The notes beneath the pieces are model-generated. The model made no database searches, was not told the origin of the DNA, and was given only the letters and a program-made list of their open reading frames with translations. A stretch of 64,000 nt of DNA from Eubacterium sp. (GTDB lineage: Bacteria > Bacillota > Clostridia > Lachnospirales > Lachnospiraceae). Below, piece by piece: positions 17,515 through 27,888 of this stretch. The position numbers and the translations under genes are program-made. How positions within the stretch are numbered: position 1 is the stretch's first letter; each line of letters starts with the position of its first letter. Location: assembly GCA_016292095.1 (NCBI GenBank), contig JAEFAB010000015.1:1-64000 (forward strand). Reading direction: 5' to 3'.

Positions 17515-18042
17515 ATGGTAGAAAAGATGATTCAATTTAGAAAAGCACAGGCAGAAGATGCACCGGAAATCTTCCGGGTAATGAAAGATGTCCACCGGGA
17601 ACTGGAGGACAAAAGTCTTTATGTTTGTGATGATTTTGAGTTTGTAAAAGAACATATTGAAGACCATGGATTTACCCTTGTGGCATTTAATGAAGCAGAA
17701 GAAATTGTAGGCTTTTTGATTGTAAGATATCCAATGCTGATGGAAGATAATCTTGGGAGGGATCTTGAACTTCCGGGAGAAGAACTGACGAAAGTAGTGC
17801 ATATGGAATCGGTTGCAGTATTGCCGGATTATCGTGGACAGGGGCTGCTCCTTCAGATGCTTCAGGAAGCAGAGGCGCTAATAGACGCTAATGATTATAC
17901 GTATTATTTAACCACGGTTTCTCCGGGAAATCCGGCAAGTTACAAAAGTTTTGAAAAGAACGGTTATCGTCCGGTTTTGGAAAAGAAAAAGTACGGAGGC
18001 CATATTCGAAAAATATATTATAAGAAGTGTGAGAGAAAATAA
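17515..18042 (+). CDS. GNAT family N-acetyltransferase
   Basis: 175 residues. The acetyl-CoA binding signature is seen as MESVAVLPDYRGQGLLLQML (about residue 101), followed by SPGNPASYKSFEKNGYRPV, a classical GNAT ending. The acceptor is unknown. Its stop codon overlaps the start of the MATE gene by one base (TAATG), so they are cotranslated. An in-frame ATG at 17527 is a possible alternative start. Confidence 0.9.
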   Translation: MVEKMIQFRKAQAEDAPEIFRVMKDVHRELEDKSLYVCDDFEFVKEHIEDHGFTLVAFNEAEEIVGFLIVRYPMLMEDNLGRDLELPGEELTKVVHMESVAVLPDYRGQGLLLQMLQEAEALIDANDYTYYLTTVSPGNPASYKSFEKNGYRPVLEKKKYGGHIRKIYYKKCERK

Positions 18043-19400
18043 TGAAAGAAGGAAATGAAAACAAAATGGGCGTAATGCCCGTAAAAAAACTGCTGATTAC
18101 CATGTCCTTGCCAATGATGATTTCCATGTTGGTTCAGGCATTGTATAACGTAGTAGATAGCTATTTCGTGGCACAAATCAGCGAGGATGCCTTGACGGCA
18201 GTAACACTGGCTTTCCCGGTGCAGAATTTGATGATTGCTATTGCCAGCGGTACCGCAGTAGGTGTGAATGCATTGCTGTCAAAGTCTTTGGGAGAAAAGA
18301 ATTTCAAGAGAGCAAATCAGACAGCCAACGCAGGGGTACTTCTGAGCTTTTTAAGCTTTCTGCTTTTGCTTGCATACGGATTGCTGCAAACCAGATCCTT
18401 TGTATTGAGTCAGACAGATGTGAAGCATATCGTAGATCTGGGAGTATCGTACCTGAGAATTTGTTGTTGCTGTTCCATCGGTCTGTTCTTACAGGTCATG
18501 GGAGAACGTTTACTTCAGTCTACAGGAAAGACCATTTTCAGTATGGTTTCACAGCTTACCGGTGCAATTATCAATATTATTTTAGATCCGATTTTAATTT
18601 TTGGTATGTTTGGACTCCCGAGAATGGAAGTGGCCGGAGCGGCTCTTGCAACAGTTATTGGACAGTGTTGTGCAGGGGTACTGAGCTTGATTTTAAATAA
18701 AGCGGTGAATAAGGATATTCAGTTATCCATGAAAGAAATTCTGCATCCGAACTGGAATGTAATCAAACGTATTTATATCGTGGGAGTTCCTTCCATTCTG
18801 ATGATGTCCATTGGCTCGGCAATGACCTACGCTATGAATAAGATTTTGCTTTCTTTTTCAACAACGGCAGCAGCAGTCTTTGGAATTTATTTCAAACTGC
18901 AAAGCTTTTTCTTTATGCCGGTGTTCGGACTGAACAATGGATTAATTCCGATTCTTGCTTACAACTTCGGAGCAAGAAAACCGGAACGAATCAAAGAAGC
19001 CTTGCGATTTGCTTTGTTTATGGCTTTGGGCGTTATGGTTACGGGAATGATGATTATGAAACTGTTTCCGGAACAGTTGCTGGATATCTTCAATGCCTCA
19101 GATACAATGAAGAGTATTGGTGTCCCGGCGTTGAAAACCATCAGTTACAACTTCCCAATCGCAGCAGTTTGCATCGCACTGATTTCAACATTCCAGGCAT
19201 TTTCAAAAAGTATCTATTCTTTAATTGTTTCCATCATGCGTCAGCTGGTTGTTTTAATTCCGGTGGCATGGCTTCTTTCCAAGACAGGAGAAGTTACCAA
19301 TGTATGGTGGGCATTCCCGGCAGCAGAGCTGACAGGATTGATTGTGACGGTGTATTTATTTAAAACAAAAATATATGATAAGATTATCGTGAAATTATAA
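18042..19400 (+). CDS. MATE family efflux transporter
   Basis: 452 residues with twelve membrane helices in two homologous halves. The N-terminal PVKKLLITMSLPMMISMLVQ and NVVDSYFVAQISEDALTAV and the mid-protein FGLNNGLIPILAYNFGA are typical of MATE antiporters, which expel cations or drugs using ion gradients. It is coupled to the upstream GNAT gene. Substrate unknown. Confidence 0.95.
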   Translation: MKEGNENKMGVMPVKKLLITMSLPMMISMLVQALYNVVDSYFVAQISEDALTAVTLAFPVQNLMIAIASGTAVGVNALLSKSLGEKNFKRANQTANAGVLLSFLSFLLLLAYGLLQTRSFVLSQTDVKHIVDLGVSYLRICCCCSIGLFLQVMGERLLQSTGKTIFSMVSQLTGAIINIILDPILIFGMFGLPRMEVAGAALATVIGQCCAGVLSLILNKAVNKDIQLSMKEILHPNWNVIKRIYIVGVPSILMMSIGSAMTYAMNKILLSFSTTAAAVFGIYFKLQSFFFMPVFGLNNGLIPILAYNFGARKPERIKEALRFALFMALGVMVTGMMIMKLFPEQLLDIFNASDTMKSIGVPALKTISYNFPIAAVCIALISTFQAFSKSIYSLIVSIMRQLVVLIPVAWLLSKTGEVTNVWWAFPAAELTGLIVTVYLFKTKIYDKIIVKL

Positions 19401-19411
19401 GGGAGTATAAG

Positions 19412-20683
19412 ATGAAAAAAAGGGTTATTATGACAATAGTAGTACTGGCTGCTGTATTATGTGTTACCGGTTGTAAGGGGAAGGAAACAAAAAAATCTTC
19501 TCCAACGACAGAACGTATTGAAGAAAATATCGCCCCGGATTATCATTTTGAGGAGAAATTTTCACTTCAAATCGGGGAGACGGTCTCTTTGGAAAAAGGA
19601 ATTACATTTCAATTGGTAAATGTCATATATAATGATGATGGAGAGAATGGTTATCATTGGATTACATATAAATTAACCACGAAAGAGGAGGAATTTGAAT
19701 CATCGTTGTCATTATATTCGGATGGAAAAAATGAGATTGTGGAAGAAAAGTATAATCCATATATTGTTAATGCGATTCAAGTGGAGAATGATGTTGTAAC
19801 TTTTAAAGTTTCAGATATCCCGGAAAAACCGAAAGCGATGGAAGTAAGTGGAAAGAAAGAGGATACTTACACAACAAGCGAATACGAATACATTGAAGGC
19901 AAAAAATGCATGCTCTACTTTGACAAAGGAATTACCTTTCAAGGAGATATTCTGCAAATGATAGAGAATGTTATGGATGAGGTAGAAAAGGAAACAGGGT
20001 ACAGTTTTTATCCGGAAGAAAGCAAGTACAGTGTTTTACATGAAAACGGAATCCGGGAAGCGTATTATGGAACGGACCCTTGGCCGGGATTAGATGAATG
20101 GAATGAGAAAAGAGCGGTATATTTTGTCAATGGAAAGAATTTTGATGAACCGGTTATTTCTTCAGGCATAGCGCGTGCGATTTGTCTAATTAGTTATGAT
20201 TTGAAGGAAGATATGATTTATGCCATTGCTCATGAATTTACACATACGATTTGCATAGCAAATGGAGAAAATCTGAATAGGAAACTGAGTGAAGGGTATG
20301 CCTGTTATATTGGAAGAAAGGTCGCTGCAAAGTTTTCAGGATATCCTGTGACAAACAATTCAAAAGAATGCGGAACAGGGCTTTTCCAGGAGGAACTAAA
20401 TGGAAACACAGCAGAAAAAATCTTTATGAAAGACTATGCGGTGGAGGAGAATTATAAAGACTATGAGTATGGAACCTACTTGGTCACATATATGATAGAA
20501 ACTTATGGAGAAGGTGCTTTTAGAAAATTCCTTGGAAACTTAAATGAAAAGACTCGGGATGATTATATGAGCCCTGATAACGAAATGCAAAAGGAAACTT
20601 TAAAGGAAACTTTCTCTGAGGAGTTCTTTCATGATTTTGGAGTATGGTACCAAAGTAATTCTTCAAGATTTACAGAAGATTAG
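19412..20683 (+). CDS. Lipoprotein with gluzincin-type metalloprotease motif
   Basis: 423 residues starting with a lipoprotein signal (lipobox VTGC at about residue 21). The C-terminal half has a zinc-protease motif, IAHEFTHTI (HExxH) near residue 272, with a downstream Glu in KLSEGYACYIG that could be the third ligand, as in gluzincins of the DUF2268/peptidase_MA type. The N-terminal part (50-150) is a beta-rich domain that I cannot name. It begins 11 bases after the MATE gene with a GGGAG site and ends at a bidirectional terminator. Surface proteolysis is a reasonable inference. Confidence 0.75.
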   Translation: MKKRVIMTIVVLAAVLCVTGCKGKETKKSSPTTERIEENIAPDYHFEEKFSLQIGETVSLEKGITFQLVNVIYNDDGENGYHWITYKLTTKEEEFESSLSLYSDGKNEIVEEKYNPYIVNAIQVENDVVTFKVSDIPEKPKAMEVSGKKEDTYTTSEYEYIEGKKCMLYFDKGITFQGDILQMIENVMDEVEKETGYSFYPEESKYSVLHENGIREAYYGTDPWPGLDEWNEKRAVYFVNGKNFDEPVISSGIARAICLISYDLKEDMIYAIAHEFTHTICIANGENLNRKLSEGYACYIGRKVAAKFSGYPVTNNSKECGTGLFQEELNGNTAEKIFMKDYAVEENYKDYEYGTYLVTYMIETYGEGAFRKFLGNLNEKTRDDYMSPDNEMQKETLKETFSEEFFHDFGVWYQSNSSRFTED

Positions 20684-20712
20684 TTGTGGAACATTAAATG
20701 ATTTAAATGATT

Positions 20713-20748
20713 AAAAAATGCATCGGCAAAACACCGATGCATTTTTTT
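20713..20748. terminator. Bidirectional terminator between lipoprotein gene and carB
   Basis: AAATGCATCGG pairs perfectly with CCGATGCATTT and is flanked by A-rich and T-rich runs, so it works for both convergent genes. Confidence 0.9.
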
Positions 20749-20764
20749 ATATAAGTAACTGTCG

Positions 20765-23700
20765 TTATTTATCAGTGATTTCTCCATGCAATGTCTGTAA
20801 TGACTTGATTTCAGCAGATGGATTTTTCTTTAAGTAAGAAATTCCTTCTGCAGTAGCCTTTGCAGCAGCAATGGTTGTAATGTATGGAATCTTTGACTTG
20901 ATTGCAGCTTTTCTCAAGTAGCTGTCATCATGAACACTGTCTTTTCCAACAGGTGAGTTGATAATCAAATCAATATCTCCGTTTGTAATGGCATCCAATA
21001 CATTTGGACGACCTTCGTAAAGTTTCTTAATCTTTTCAGCAGGAATTCCGGCTTCTGTAATCAAATCGCAAGTTCCGCCTGTTGCAAGAATCTTGAATCC
21101 GTCTTCATGGAAACTCTTGGCAACAGAAACGATTTCTGCTTTATCTTTCTTGTTTACGGAAATCAGAACAGTTCCTTCCATTGGAAGTTTAGACTGAATA
21201 CCTTCCTGAGCTTTTACGAATGCTTCACCATAAGATTTTGATAAACCAAGTACTTCACCGGTAGAACGCATTTCAGGTCCGAGAACCGGGTCAACTTCCT
21301 GGAACATATTGAATGGGAAGGCAGCTTCCTTTACACCATAATATGGGATGTCCTGATCTTTCAATGCAGGAACAGGAGAAGGTCTTCCTGTGATTTCGCT
21401 TGTAATAATATCTGTAGCGATAGGTACCATACGTACGTTACATACTTTGGATACCAATGGAACTGTACGGGATGCACGAGGATTTGCCTCTAATACATAA
21501 ACCTTTCCGTTTTCAATCGCATACTGCATATTCATAAGACCCTTAACGTGCATTTCTTCTGCAATCTTACGGGTATATTCTTTAATTGTTTTAACATTTT
21601 CTTCTGAAATATGAACAGAAGGAATGATACAAGCGGAGTCACCGGAGTGAACACCTGCAAGTTCGATATGTTCCATAACTGCAGGAACATATGCATGAGT
21701 TCCGTCACTGATTGCATCAGATTCACACTCTAAAGCGTTATTTAAGAATCTGTCAATTAAGATTGGACGGTCCGGAGTAACACCAACAGCAGCCTTCATG
21801 TAGTCAGCCATTGCTGCGTCATCATAAACAACTTCCATTCCACGTCCACCTAATACGTATGAAGGACGAACCATAACCGGATATCCGATTTCGTTGGCAA
21901 TCTTTGTAGCTTCTTCTACCGTAGTAGCCATTCCTGATTCAGGCATAGGGATTTCCAACTTGTCCATCATTTCACGGAACAAATCTCTGTCTTCTGCCAA
22001 ATCAATAACAGAAGGAGAAGTACCGAGAATCTTTACACCATTCTTTTCAAGGTCTGCTGCAAGATTCAATGGAGTCTGTCCACCAAACTGAGCGATTACA
22101 CCCAATGGTTTTTCTTTCTTGTAAATACTAAGAACATCTTCCAAAGTAAGTGGTTCAAAGTACAACTTATCAGAAGTATCGTAGTCTGTAGAAACTGTTT
22201 CAGGGTTACAGTTTACGATGATTGTTTCAAAACCAAGCTTCTTCAAAGCAAGAGAAGCATGTACACAACAATAATCGAATTCGATACCCTGACCGATTCT
22301 GTTCGGACCACCACCAAGAATCATAATCTTCTTGTTATCTGATGTTGGGTTCTTGTCTTCAGCGTTGTATGTAGAGTAGTAGTAAGCGCTGTCTTCCGTA
22401 CCGGATACGTGAACGCCTTCCCAAGCTTCTTCCACACCAAGACTGATTCGTTTATTTCTGATATCTTCTTCAGGAATCTCTAATAACTGGCTTAAGTATT
22501 TATCAGAGAAACCGTCTTTCTTAGCCTGAATTAATAATTCATCAGCAGGGAGAGAACCTTTTGATTTTAAGATTTCTTCTTCCTCATCAACTAATTCCTT
22601 CATCTGTTCAATGAAGTAATGTTTAACTTTTGTGATTTCAAAGATTTCATCAGCAGTAGCACCCTTACGAAGTGCTTCGTACATAATAAAGTGACGTTCA
22701 GAAGATGGAGTGATTAATAACTGTAATAATTCTTCCTTGGATAACTGATCAAAATTCTTTGCATGTCCAAGACCGTAACGTCCTGTTTCCAAACTACGGA
22801 TTGCTTTCTGGAAAGCTTCTTTGTAGTTTTTACCGATACTCATAACTTCACCAACGGCACGCATCTGAGTACCAAGTTTATCTTCAACACCCTTGAACTT
22901 TTCAAAAGCCCAACGAGCAAATTTGATTACAACGTAATCTCCGTCAGGAACATACTTGTCTAATGTTCCGTATTTTCCACAAGGAATATCCTTTAAAGTA
23001 AGTCCTGTTGCAAGCATTGCCGAAACTAAAGCAATCGGGAATCCTGTAGCTTTGGAAGCAAGTGCAGATGAACGGGATGTACGTGGATTGATTTCAATAA
23101 CAATAATTCTGTCAGATACAGGATCGTGAGCAAACTGTACGTTTGTACCACCGATAACCTGAACCTTATCTACGATTTTATATGCCTGTTCCTGTAATCT
23201 CTTCTGGCATTCTTCAGAAATTGTAAGCATTGGAGCAGAACAGAAGGAATCACCTGTATGAACGCCCAATGGGTCGATGTTTTCAATGAAACATACAGTA
23301 ATCATATTTCCTTCGCTGTCACGAACAACTTCCAATTCCAATTCTTCCCAACCGAGAATGGATTCTTCTACAAGAACCTGGCCAACTAAACTAGCCTGAA
23401 GACCTCTTGCACAAACAGTCTGTAATTCTTCTTTATTGTAAACGAGTCCACCGCCGGCTCCACCCATGGTGTAAGCTGGACGAAGAACAACCGGATAACC
23501 TAATTCGTCGGCAATGGCTAATGCTTCGTCAACAGTATAAGCTACTTCGGAACGAGCCATTTCGATTCCAAGGGAATCCATAGTCTTCTTAAATTCAATT
23601 CGATCTTCACCACGTTCAATGGCGTCAACCTGAACACCAATTACCTGAACGTTGTATTTATCAAGAATTCCTGCTTTGTTCAATTCGGAACAAAGGTTTA

Positions 23701-23986
23701 ATCCTGACTGACCACCGAGGTTTGGAAGAACCGCATCAGGACGTTCCTTTGCAATAATCTGTTCCAAACGTTCTACGTTCAGTGGTTCGATGTAAGTTAC
23801 ATCAGCAGTTTCCGGATCGGTCATAATTGTAGCAGGGTTTGAATTTACCAGTACAATCTCGTAACCAAGCTTCTTTAAAGCTTTACAAGCCTGTGTACCG
23901 GAGTAGTCGAATTCGCACGCCTGACCGATAATAATCGGACCGGAACCAATAATAAGTACTTTGTTAATATCTGTTCTCTTAGGCAT
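20765..23986 (-). CDS. carB: Carbamoyl-phosphate synthase large subunit
   Basis: 1073 residues, full length. It makes carbamoyl phosphate from bicarbonate, ammonia and two ATP for pyrimidine and arginine synthesis. The two duplicated ATP-grasp halves are clear (KVLIIGSGPIIIGQACEFDYSG; KIMILGGGPNRIGQGIEFDYC), followed by the C-terminal MGS-like allosteric domain (ILATGGTCDLI). The glutaminase subunit gene carA is not adjacent and not in the window, unusual but known. A SD (AAGGAGAG on the minus strand) lies before the start. Divergent from the GH5 gene at 24144. Confidence 0.98.
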   Translation of the reverse strand: MPKRTDINKVLIIGSGPIIIGQACEFDYSGTQACKALKKLGYEIVLVNSNPATIMTDPETADVTYIEPLNVERLEQIIAKERPDAVLPNLGGQSGLNLCSELNKAGILDKYNVQVIGVQVDAIERGEDRIEFKKTMDSLGIEMARSEVAYTVDEALAIADELGYPVVLRPAYTMGGAGGGLVYNKEELQTVCARGLQASLVGQVLVEESILGWEELELEVVRDSEGNMITVCFIENIDPLGVHTGDSFCSAPMLTISEECQKRLQEQAYKIVDKVQVIGGTNVQFAHDPVSDRIIVIEINPRTSRSSALASKATGFPIALVSAMLATGLTLKDIPCGKYGTLDKYVPDGDYVVIKFARWAFEKFKGVEDKLGTQMRAVGEVMSIGKNYKEAFQKAIRSLETGRYGLGHAKNFDQLSKEELLQLLITPSSERHFIMYEALRKGATADEIFEITKVKHYFIEQMKELVDEEEEILKSKGSLPADELLIQAKKDGFSDKYLSQLLEIPEEDIRNKRISLGVEEAWEGVHVSGTEDSAYYYSTYNAEDKNPTSDNKKIMILGGGPNRIGQGIEFDYCCVHASLALKKLGFETIIVNCNPETVSTDYDTSDKLYFEPLTLEDVLSIYKKEKPLGVIAQFGGQTPLNLAADLEKNGVKILGTSPSVIDLAEDRDLFREMMDKLEIPMPESGMATTVEEATKIANEIGYPVMVRPSYVLGGRGMEVVYDDAAMADYMKAAVGVTPDRPILIDRFLNNALECESDAISDGTHAYVPAVMEHIELAGVHSGDSACIIPSVHISEENVKTIKEYTRKIAEEMHVKGLMNMQYAIENGKVYVLEANPRASRTVPLVSKVCNVRMVPIATDIITSEITGRPSPVPALKDQDIPYYGVKEAAFPFNMFQEVDPVLGPEMRSTGEVLGLSKSYGEAFVKAQEGIQSKLPMEGTVLISVNKKDKAEIVSVAKSFHEDGFKILATGGTCDLITEAGIPAEKIKKLYEGRPNVLDAITNGDIDLIINSPVGKDSVHDDSYLRKAAIKSKIPYITTIAAAKATAEGISYLKKNPSAEIKSLQTLHGEITDK

Positions 23987-24143
23987 AGTTCTTAATCTCT
24001 CCTTATATATGTTTTCAACAGTTTATTATACTTGAAAAACAGGGTAATGTCTATGAGAAAAATAAGCTGACATGAGACACAAAATGCTAAAAATATGCTA
24101 TACTGTTTCCTTAAGGTAAACGATTATGGAAGGAAGTGGAACG

Positions 24144-25427
24144 GTGAAGAAAGGTGTAGTGATTATTACAGCAATTGTATTTGTTTTGGCGATTGCAGGG
24201 TTAGCGTGGATGGTTTTAAGGAGTGACAAAATGCCAAAAGAAAAGAAAGTAGAAATGTCCAAAGAAGCCTTTTTGAAAGCAGAAGGAAAAGAATTGAAAA
24301 ATGTAAAGGGAGAAAAAGTATCCCTGAAAGGAATTAATATCGGAGGATATTTTGTTCAGGAATTCTGGATGAATCCAACAGAATATACAGACAATGTGAC
24401 TTGTCAGAAGGAAATGGAAGAAACCCTGGAAAAGCGTTTCGGAAAAGAAAAAGCAGAGGAATTGTTTAAAATCTATCAGGACAATTTCTTTACGGAAAAA
24501 GATTTTGACAAGATTAAGGAATTGGGATTCAACAGCATTCGTTTACCATTCTGGTACGGAACTTTTGCAGATGAAGAAAACAACTGGAAAGAAGATGCTT
24601 TTGAACGTGTGGATTGGTTTGTGGAAGAGGCTGCAAAGAGAGATATTTATGTCATTCTCGATATGCATGGTGCTTTCGGTTCTCAGAACGGTAGTGACCA
24701 TTCCGGAATTGACGGAAGGGAAGAAAAAATGAAGGCTTCCGAATTTTTCTTCGGAGACAAAGCTTCCGAAAATCAGGAAAAGTACTATGCAATGTGGGAA
24801 AAAATAGCTGAGCACTATAAGGGAAATCCGACAGTGGCAGGATACGATTTATTAAATGAACCGTACTGTACTTACCGATATAATACAGGAATGAGCGATG
24901 ATGAAATTCATAAACTCTTATGGGATGTTTATGATAAAGCTTATGATAAAATCCGTAAGATTGATCCGGATCATGTGATTATTATGGAAGCAACCTGGGA
25001 TTCCTGGGATTTGCCAAACCCAACGGATTATCAGTGGGAAAATGTAATGTACGAATATCACCAGTATGAGTACAGCAATTATGAAAACGAAGACAACAAG
25101 CAGATTACAAGCATGGAACGTAAAATTCATAATGTTGAATTATCAAGCTATGATGTTCCAAACTACATGGGCGAGTTTAACTATTTCAACAATATGGATG
25201 CCTGGACAGAAGGATTAAAACTTTTGGATGACAATGGATTTAACTGGTCCATCTGGTCTTATAAATGTTTATTGGATAATGAAAACTGGGGCGTAGAACG
25301 AATTTCTCTCAACAAAGTGGATATTGAGAAGGATTCTTACGAAACCATTAAGGAAACATGGTCCAAGGTGGGAGAGTCCAAAGAAAACACTGCATTGGTA
25401 GAAGCAATTAAAAAAAGTCAGGAATAA
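24144..25427 (+). CDS. Membrane-anchored GH5 family glycoside hydrolase
   Basis: The GTG at 24144, with GGAAGGAAG upstream, is preferred over the ATG at 24126; this gives 427 residues. An N-terminal uncleaved hydrophobic helix (VVIITAIVFVLAIAGLAWMV) anchors it. The GH5 domain shows SLKGINIGGYF, NSIRLPFWY, the acid/base Glu in YDLLNEPYC (about residue 239) and the nucleophile Glu in NYMGEFNYF. The sequence resembles glucan 1,3-/1,4-beta-glucosidase-like GH5 enzymes, acting on beta-glucans outside the membrane. It stands alone with its own terminator and is a different subfamily from the GH5 at 12387. Confidence 0.88.
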   Translation: MKKGVVIITAIVFVLAIAGLAWMVLRSDKMPKEKKVEMSKEAFLKAEGKELKNVKGEKVSLKGINIGGYFVQEFWMNPTEYTDNVTCQKEMEETLEKRFGKEKAEELFKIYQDNFFTEKDFDKIKELGFNSIRLPFWYGTFADEENNWKEDAFERVDWFVEEAAKRDIYVILDMHGAFGSQNGSDHSGIDGREEKMKASEFFFGDKASENQEKYYAMWEKIAEHYKGNPTVAGYDLLNEPYCTYRYNTGMSDDEIHKLLWDVYDKAYDKIRKIDPDHVIIMEATWDSWDLPNPTDYQWENVMYEYHQYEYSNYENEDNKQITSMERKIHNVELSSYDVPNYMGEFNYFNNMDAWTEGLKLLDDNGFNWSIWSYKCLLDNENWGVERISLNKVDIEKDSYETIKETWSKVGESKENTALVEAIKKSQE

Positions 25428-25436
25428 TAAGAAGTG

Positions 25437-25466
25437 GGCTATTCTGTAAAAAGAATAGCCTCTTTT
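25437..25466 (+). terminator. Terminator after membrane-anchored GH5
   Basis: GGCTATTCT pairs with AGAATAGCC around a 6-base loop, followed by TCTTTT. Confidence 0.8.
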
Positions 25467-25530
25467 AAAAAATAGGGCACAAACAACTGATTTGTGGTAA
25501 AATAAAAAACAGTGAGAGGAACGGAGAAAA

Positions 25531-26190
25531 ATGAATAACAAAAGATTTCAAACCATCATTTTTGATTTGGATGGAACGATTATAGATTCGGCACAGGGGA
25601 TTTTAAACTCGGCAATGTACGCATTGGATAAAATGGGAATCGGAGATGTTGAGAGAGATTCTCTTTATTCCTTTATCGGACCGCCCCTGAGAGATTCTTT
25701 TCGGAACTTTTTCCAAATGGATGAGGCAGATTCACAACGGGCAGTGAACTATTACCGGGAGTACTATCGGGAAAAAGGTGTTTTGGAAGTTACCATTTAT
25801 GAAGGAATTGCAGAGGTGTTAAAGACATTAAAGCAGCAGGGAAGAAAGATTATGATGGGAACTTCAAAACCGGAAGTCTTCGCCAGAAGAATTGCAGATC
25901 ATTTGGATATTGCGCAGTATTTTGATGTGATTGCCGGCGGAGATTTGGAAGGAAAAAGAGACGACAAAGTTTCTGTTTTGAAGTACGGATTGGAACAGCT
26001 GGGAAATCCCACAAGCGAGGAAATTCTGATGGTTGGTGACCGAAAGTTTGATGTCCTCGGAGCAGCGAAACTGAACATTGATACCCTGGGTGTTTTGTAC
26101 GGTTTTGGAGAACAGGAAGAACTGGAACAGGCCGGGGCAAAATGGATTGTTGAAAATCCGCTGGACATTATCGAGTTCCTTTCAAAGTAA
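25531..26190 (+). CDS. HAD-superfamily phosphatase (phosphoglycolate phosphatase-like)
   Basis: 219 residues. HAD motif I is FDLDGTIIDS at residue 8, motif II MGTSKPEV near 110, and motif IV MVGDRKFDVLGA near 167. The helical cap between motifs I and II places it among PGP/pyrophosphatase-type enzymes. Substrate uncertain. The start is preceded by GTGAGAGGAA. A short inverted repeat (TGTCGG/CCGACA) lies just after it at 26207-26225, before the ATPase gene. Confidence 0.9.
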   Translation: MNNKRFQTIIFDLDGTIIDSAQGILNSAMYALDKMGIGDVERDSLYSFIGPPLRDSFRNFFQMDEADSQRAVNYYREYYREKGVLEVTIYEGIAEVLKTLKQQGRKIMMGTSKPEVFARRIADHLDIAQYFDVIAGGDLEGKRDDKVSVLKYGLEQLGNPTSEEILMVGDRKFDVLGAAKLNIDTLGVLYGFGEQEELEQAGAKWIVENPLDIIEFLSK

Positions 26191-26266
26191 CAGATGCACA
26201 CAATATGTCGGGAACATACCGACAAAAAAATAGACAGAGGAAACAATTGCATTGGAGGAAGAAGAC

Positions 26267-27874
26267 ATGATTAAAAACGAACAGATTTGGATGGCAAATA
26301 CAGGTGCAGGAGAAAATATCTGTATTATTCCCAAAATGGCAAACCGACATGGATTGGTGGCAGGTGCCACCGGAACCGGTAAGACAGTTACCCTGAAGGT
26401 AATGGCAGAATCCTTTAGTGATATGGGAGTTCCGGTATTTATGGCTGATGTGAAAGGGGACATTGCCGGAATGATGAATCCGGGAACAGACAGTGAAGAT
26501 ATGCAGAAGCGTATTGAACGATTTGGATTGGCTGAGGCAGGGTTCTCCTTTAAAGGATATCCGGTAACATTCTGGGATATCTTTGGAACAAAAGGCATTC
26601 AGCTGAGAACCACTATTTCGGAAATGGGACCGTTGCTCTTATCCCGTATTTTGAATTTGAATGATTTACAGAGCGATATTCTGACAGTGATTTTTAAAAT
26701 TGCCGATGACAATGATTTGTTGTTAATTGATACCAAGGATTTGAAAGCAATTCTTGCATATGTGGATGCCAACGCCGAGGAATTTGCTGCCGACTACGGA
26801 AAAATGAGCAGTGCTTCCATTGGGGTTATTACCAGAGCAATTGTTGCTCTGGAGTCCGAAGGGGGAGATGTTTTCTTCGGAGAACCGGCATTAAACATTG
26901 CAGATTGGCTGCAACTGGACGGAGGTCTTGGAATGATTAACATTCTGGACAGCTCCAGTCTGATTAATAACGGAAAACTGTATTCCACATTCTTACTGTG
27001 GATGCTTTCGGAACTGTTTGAGACGTTGCCGGAAGTGGGAGATATGAGCAAACCGAAAATGGTGTTCTTCTTTGATGAAGCACACCTGTTGTTTGAAGAT
27101 ATTCCAAAGGCGCTTCTGGACAAAATCGAACAGGTTGTGAAACTGATTCGTTCCAAAGGGGTTGGTGTTTATTTCTGCACTCAGAATCCAAGAGATATTC
27201 CGGATGGGGTTCTGGCACAGCTTGGAAATAAAGTGGAACATGGATTGCGTGCTTACACTCCGGCAGACCAGAAAGCGGTAAGAGCAGCAGCGGATTCCTT
27301 CCGTGTAAATCCGGAGTTTGATACCTACCAGACCTTGTTGGAACTGGGAACCGGAGAAGCCGTTGTTTCGTTCCTTCTGGAAGACGGTGTTCCGGGAATG
27401 GCACAAAAGGTCAATATCCTCCCACCGCAGTGTTCCATGGGAACGGTGTCTGATGCAGAACGTGATCAGAAAATCAAGGAGAGCTTACTCTTCAGTAAGT
27501 ACGCAAATTCTTACGACCCGGATTCTGCGTATGAATTTTTAGTTCGAAAAGGTGTAGAAGACCAGCAGGCAGCAGAAGAAGCAAAGCAGGCAGAACAGGA
27601 AGCAAAAGAAGCGGCAAAACAGGCAGAAAAAGATGCTAAGGAAGCTGCCAAGAAAGCAGAACGGGAAGAAAAAGAAAAAGCGAAACAGGAAGAAAAAGAG
27701 CGCAAGGCAAAACAGCAGGCAATGAAAACTGTTGGAAACACAGTGGTTGGTACTGTTGGCCGTGAAGTCGGAAAACAGGTCGGAAAGAATTTTGGAAAAT
27801 TCGGTAAGACTCTGGGCGGCAACGTAGGAGCAAGCCTTGGAAGAGGACTCCTGAGTACCTTGTTTAAGAAATAA
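26267..27874 (+). CDS. HerA/DUF853-type ATPase (YjgR-like)
   Basis: 535 residues from the ATG at 26267, which has GGAGG upstream; the track's earlier TTG overlaps that site. An FtsK/HerA-like ATPase domain is seen with Walker A GATGTGKTV near residue 38, Walker B MVFFFDEAHLLF near 272 and FCTQNPRDIP. The region at about 430-490 is an Ala/Glu/Lys/Gln-rich charged coiled coil, followed by a Gly-rich tail. These proteins are found in many bacteria as single genes; the true role is not established. A HerA ATPase with NurA takes part in DNA end processing, but no NurA is present here. Confidence 0.85.
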   Translation: MIKNEQIWMANTGAGENICIIPKMANRHGLVAGATGTGKTVTLKVMAESFSDMGVPVFMADVKGDIAGMMNPGTDSEDMQKRIERFGLAEAGFSFKGYPVTFWDIFGTKGIQLRTTISEMGPLLLSRILNLNDLQSDILTVIFKIADDNDLLLIDTKDLKAILAYVDANAEEFAADYGKMSSASIGVITRAIVALESEGGDVFFGEPALNIADWLQLDGGLGMINILDSSSLINNGKLYSTFLLWMLSELFETLPEVGDMSKPKMVFFFDEAHLLFEDIPKALLDKIEQVVKLIRSKGVGVYFCTQNPRDIPDGVLAQLGNKVEHGLRAYTPADQKAVRAAADSFRVNPEFDTYQTLLELGTGEAVVSFLLEDGVPGMAQKVNILPPQCSMGTVSDAERDQKIKESLLFSKYANSYDPDSAYEFLVRKGVEDQQAAEEAKQAEQEAKEAAKQAEKDAKEAAKKAEREEKEKAKQEEKERKAKQQAMKTVGNTVVGTVGREVGKQVGKNFGKFGKTLGGNVGASLGRGLLSTLFKK

Positions 27875-27888
27875 ATGGAGAAATTGAA

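Noticed and set aside
20765-23986. Long minus-strand and plus-strand shadow ORFs in carB and other large genes
   Set aside because: They have no RBS and no protein-like composition and are antisense to strongly supported genes.
26207-26225. TGTCGG/CCGACA hairpin as terminator of the HAD phosphatase gene
   Set aside because: On the + strand it is followed by A residues rather than T residues, so it is not a standard terminator for that gene.
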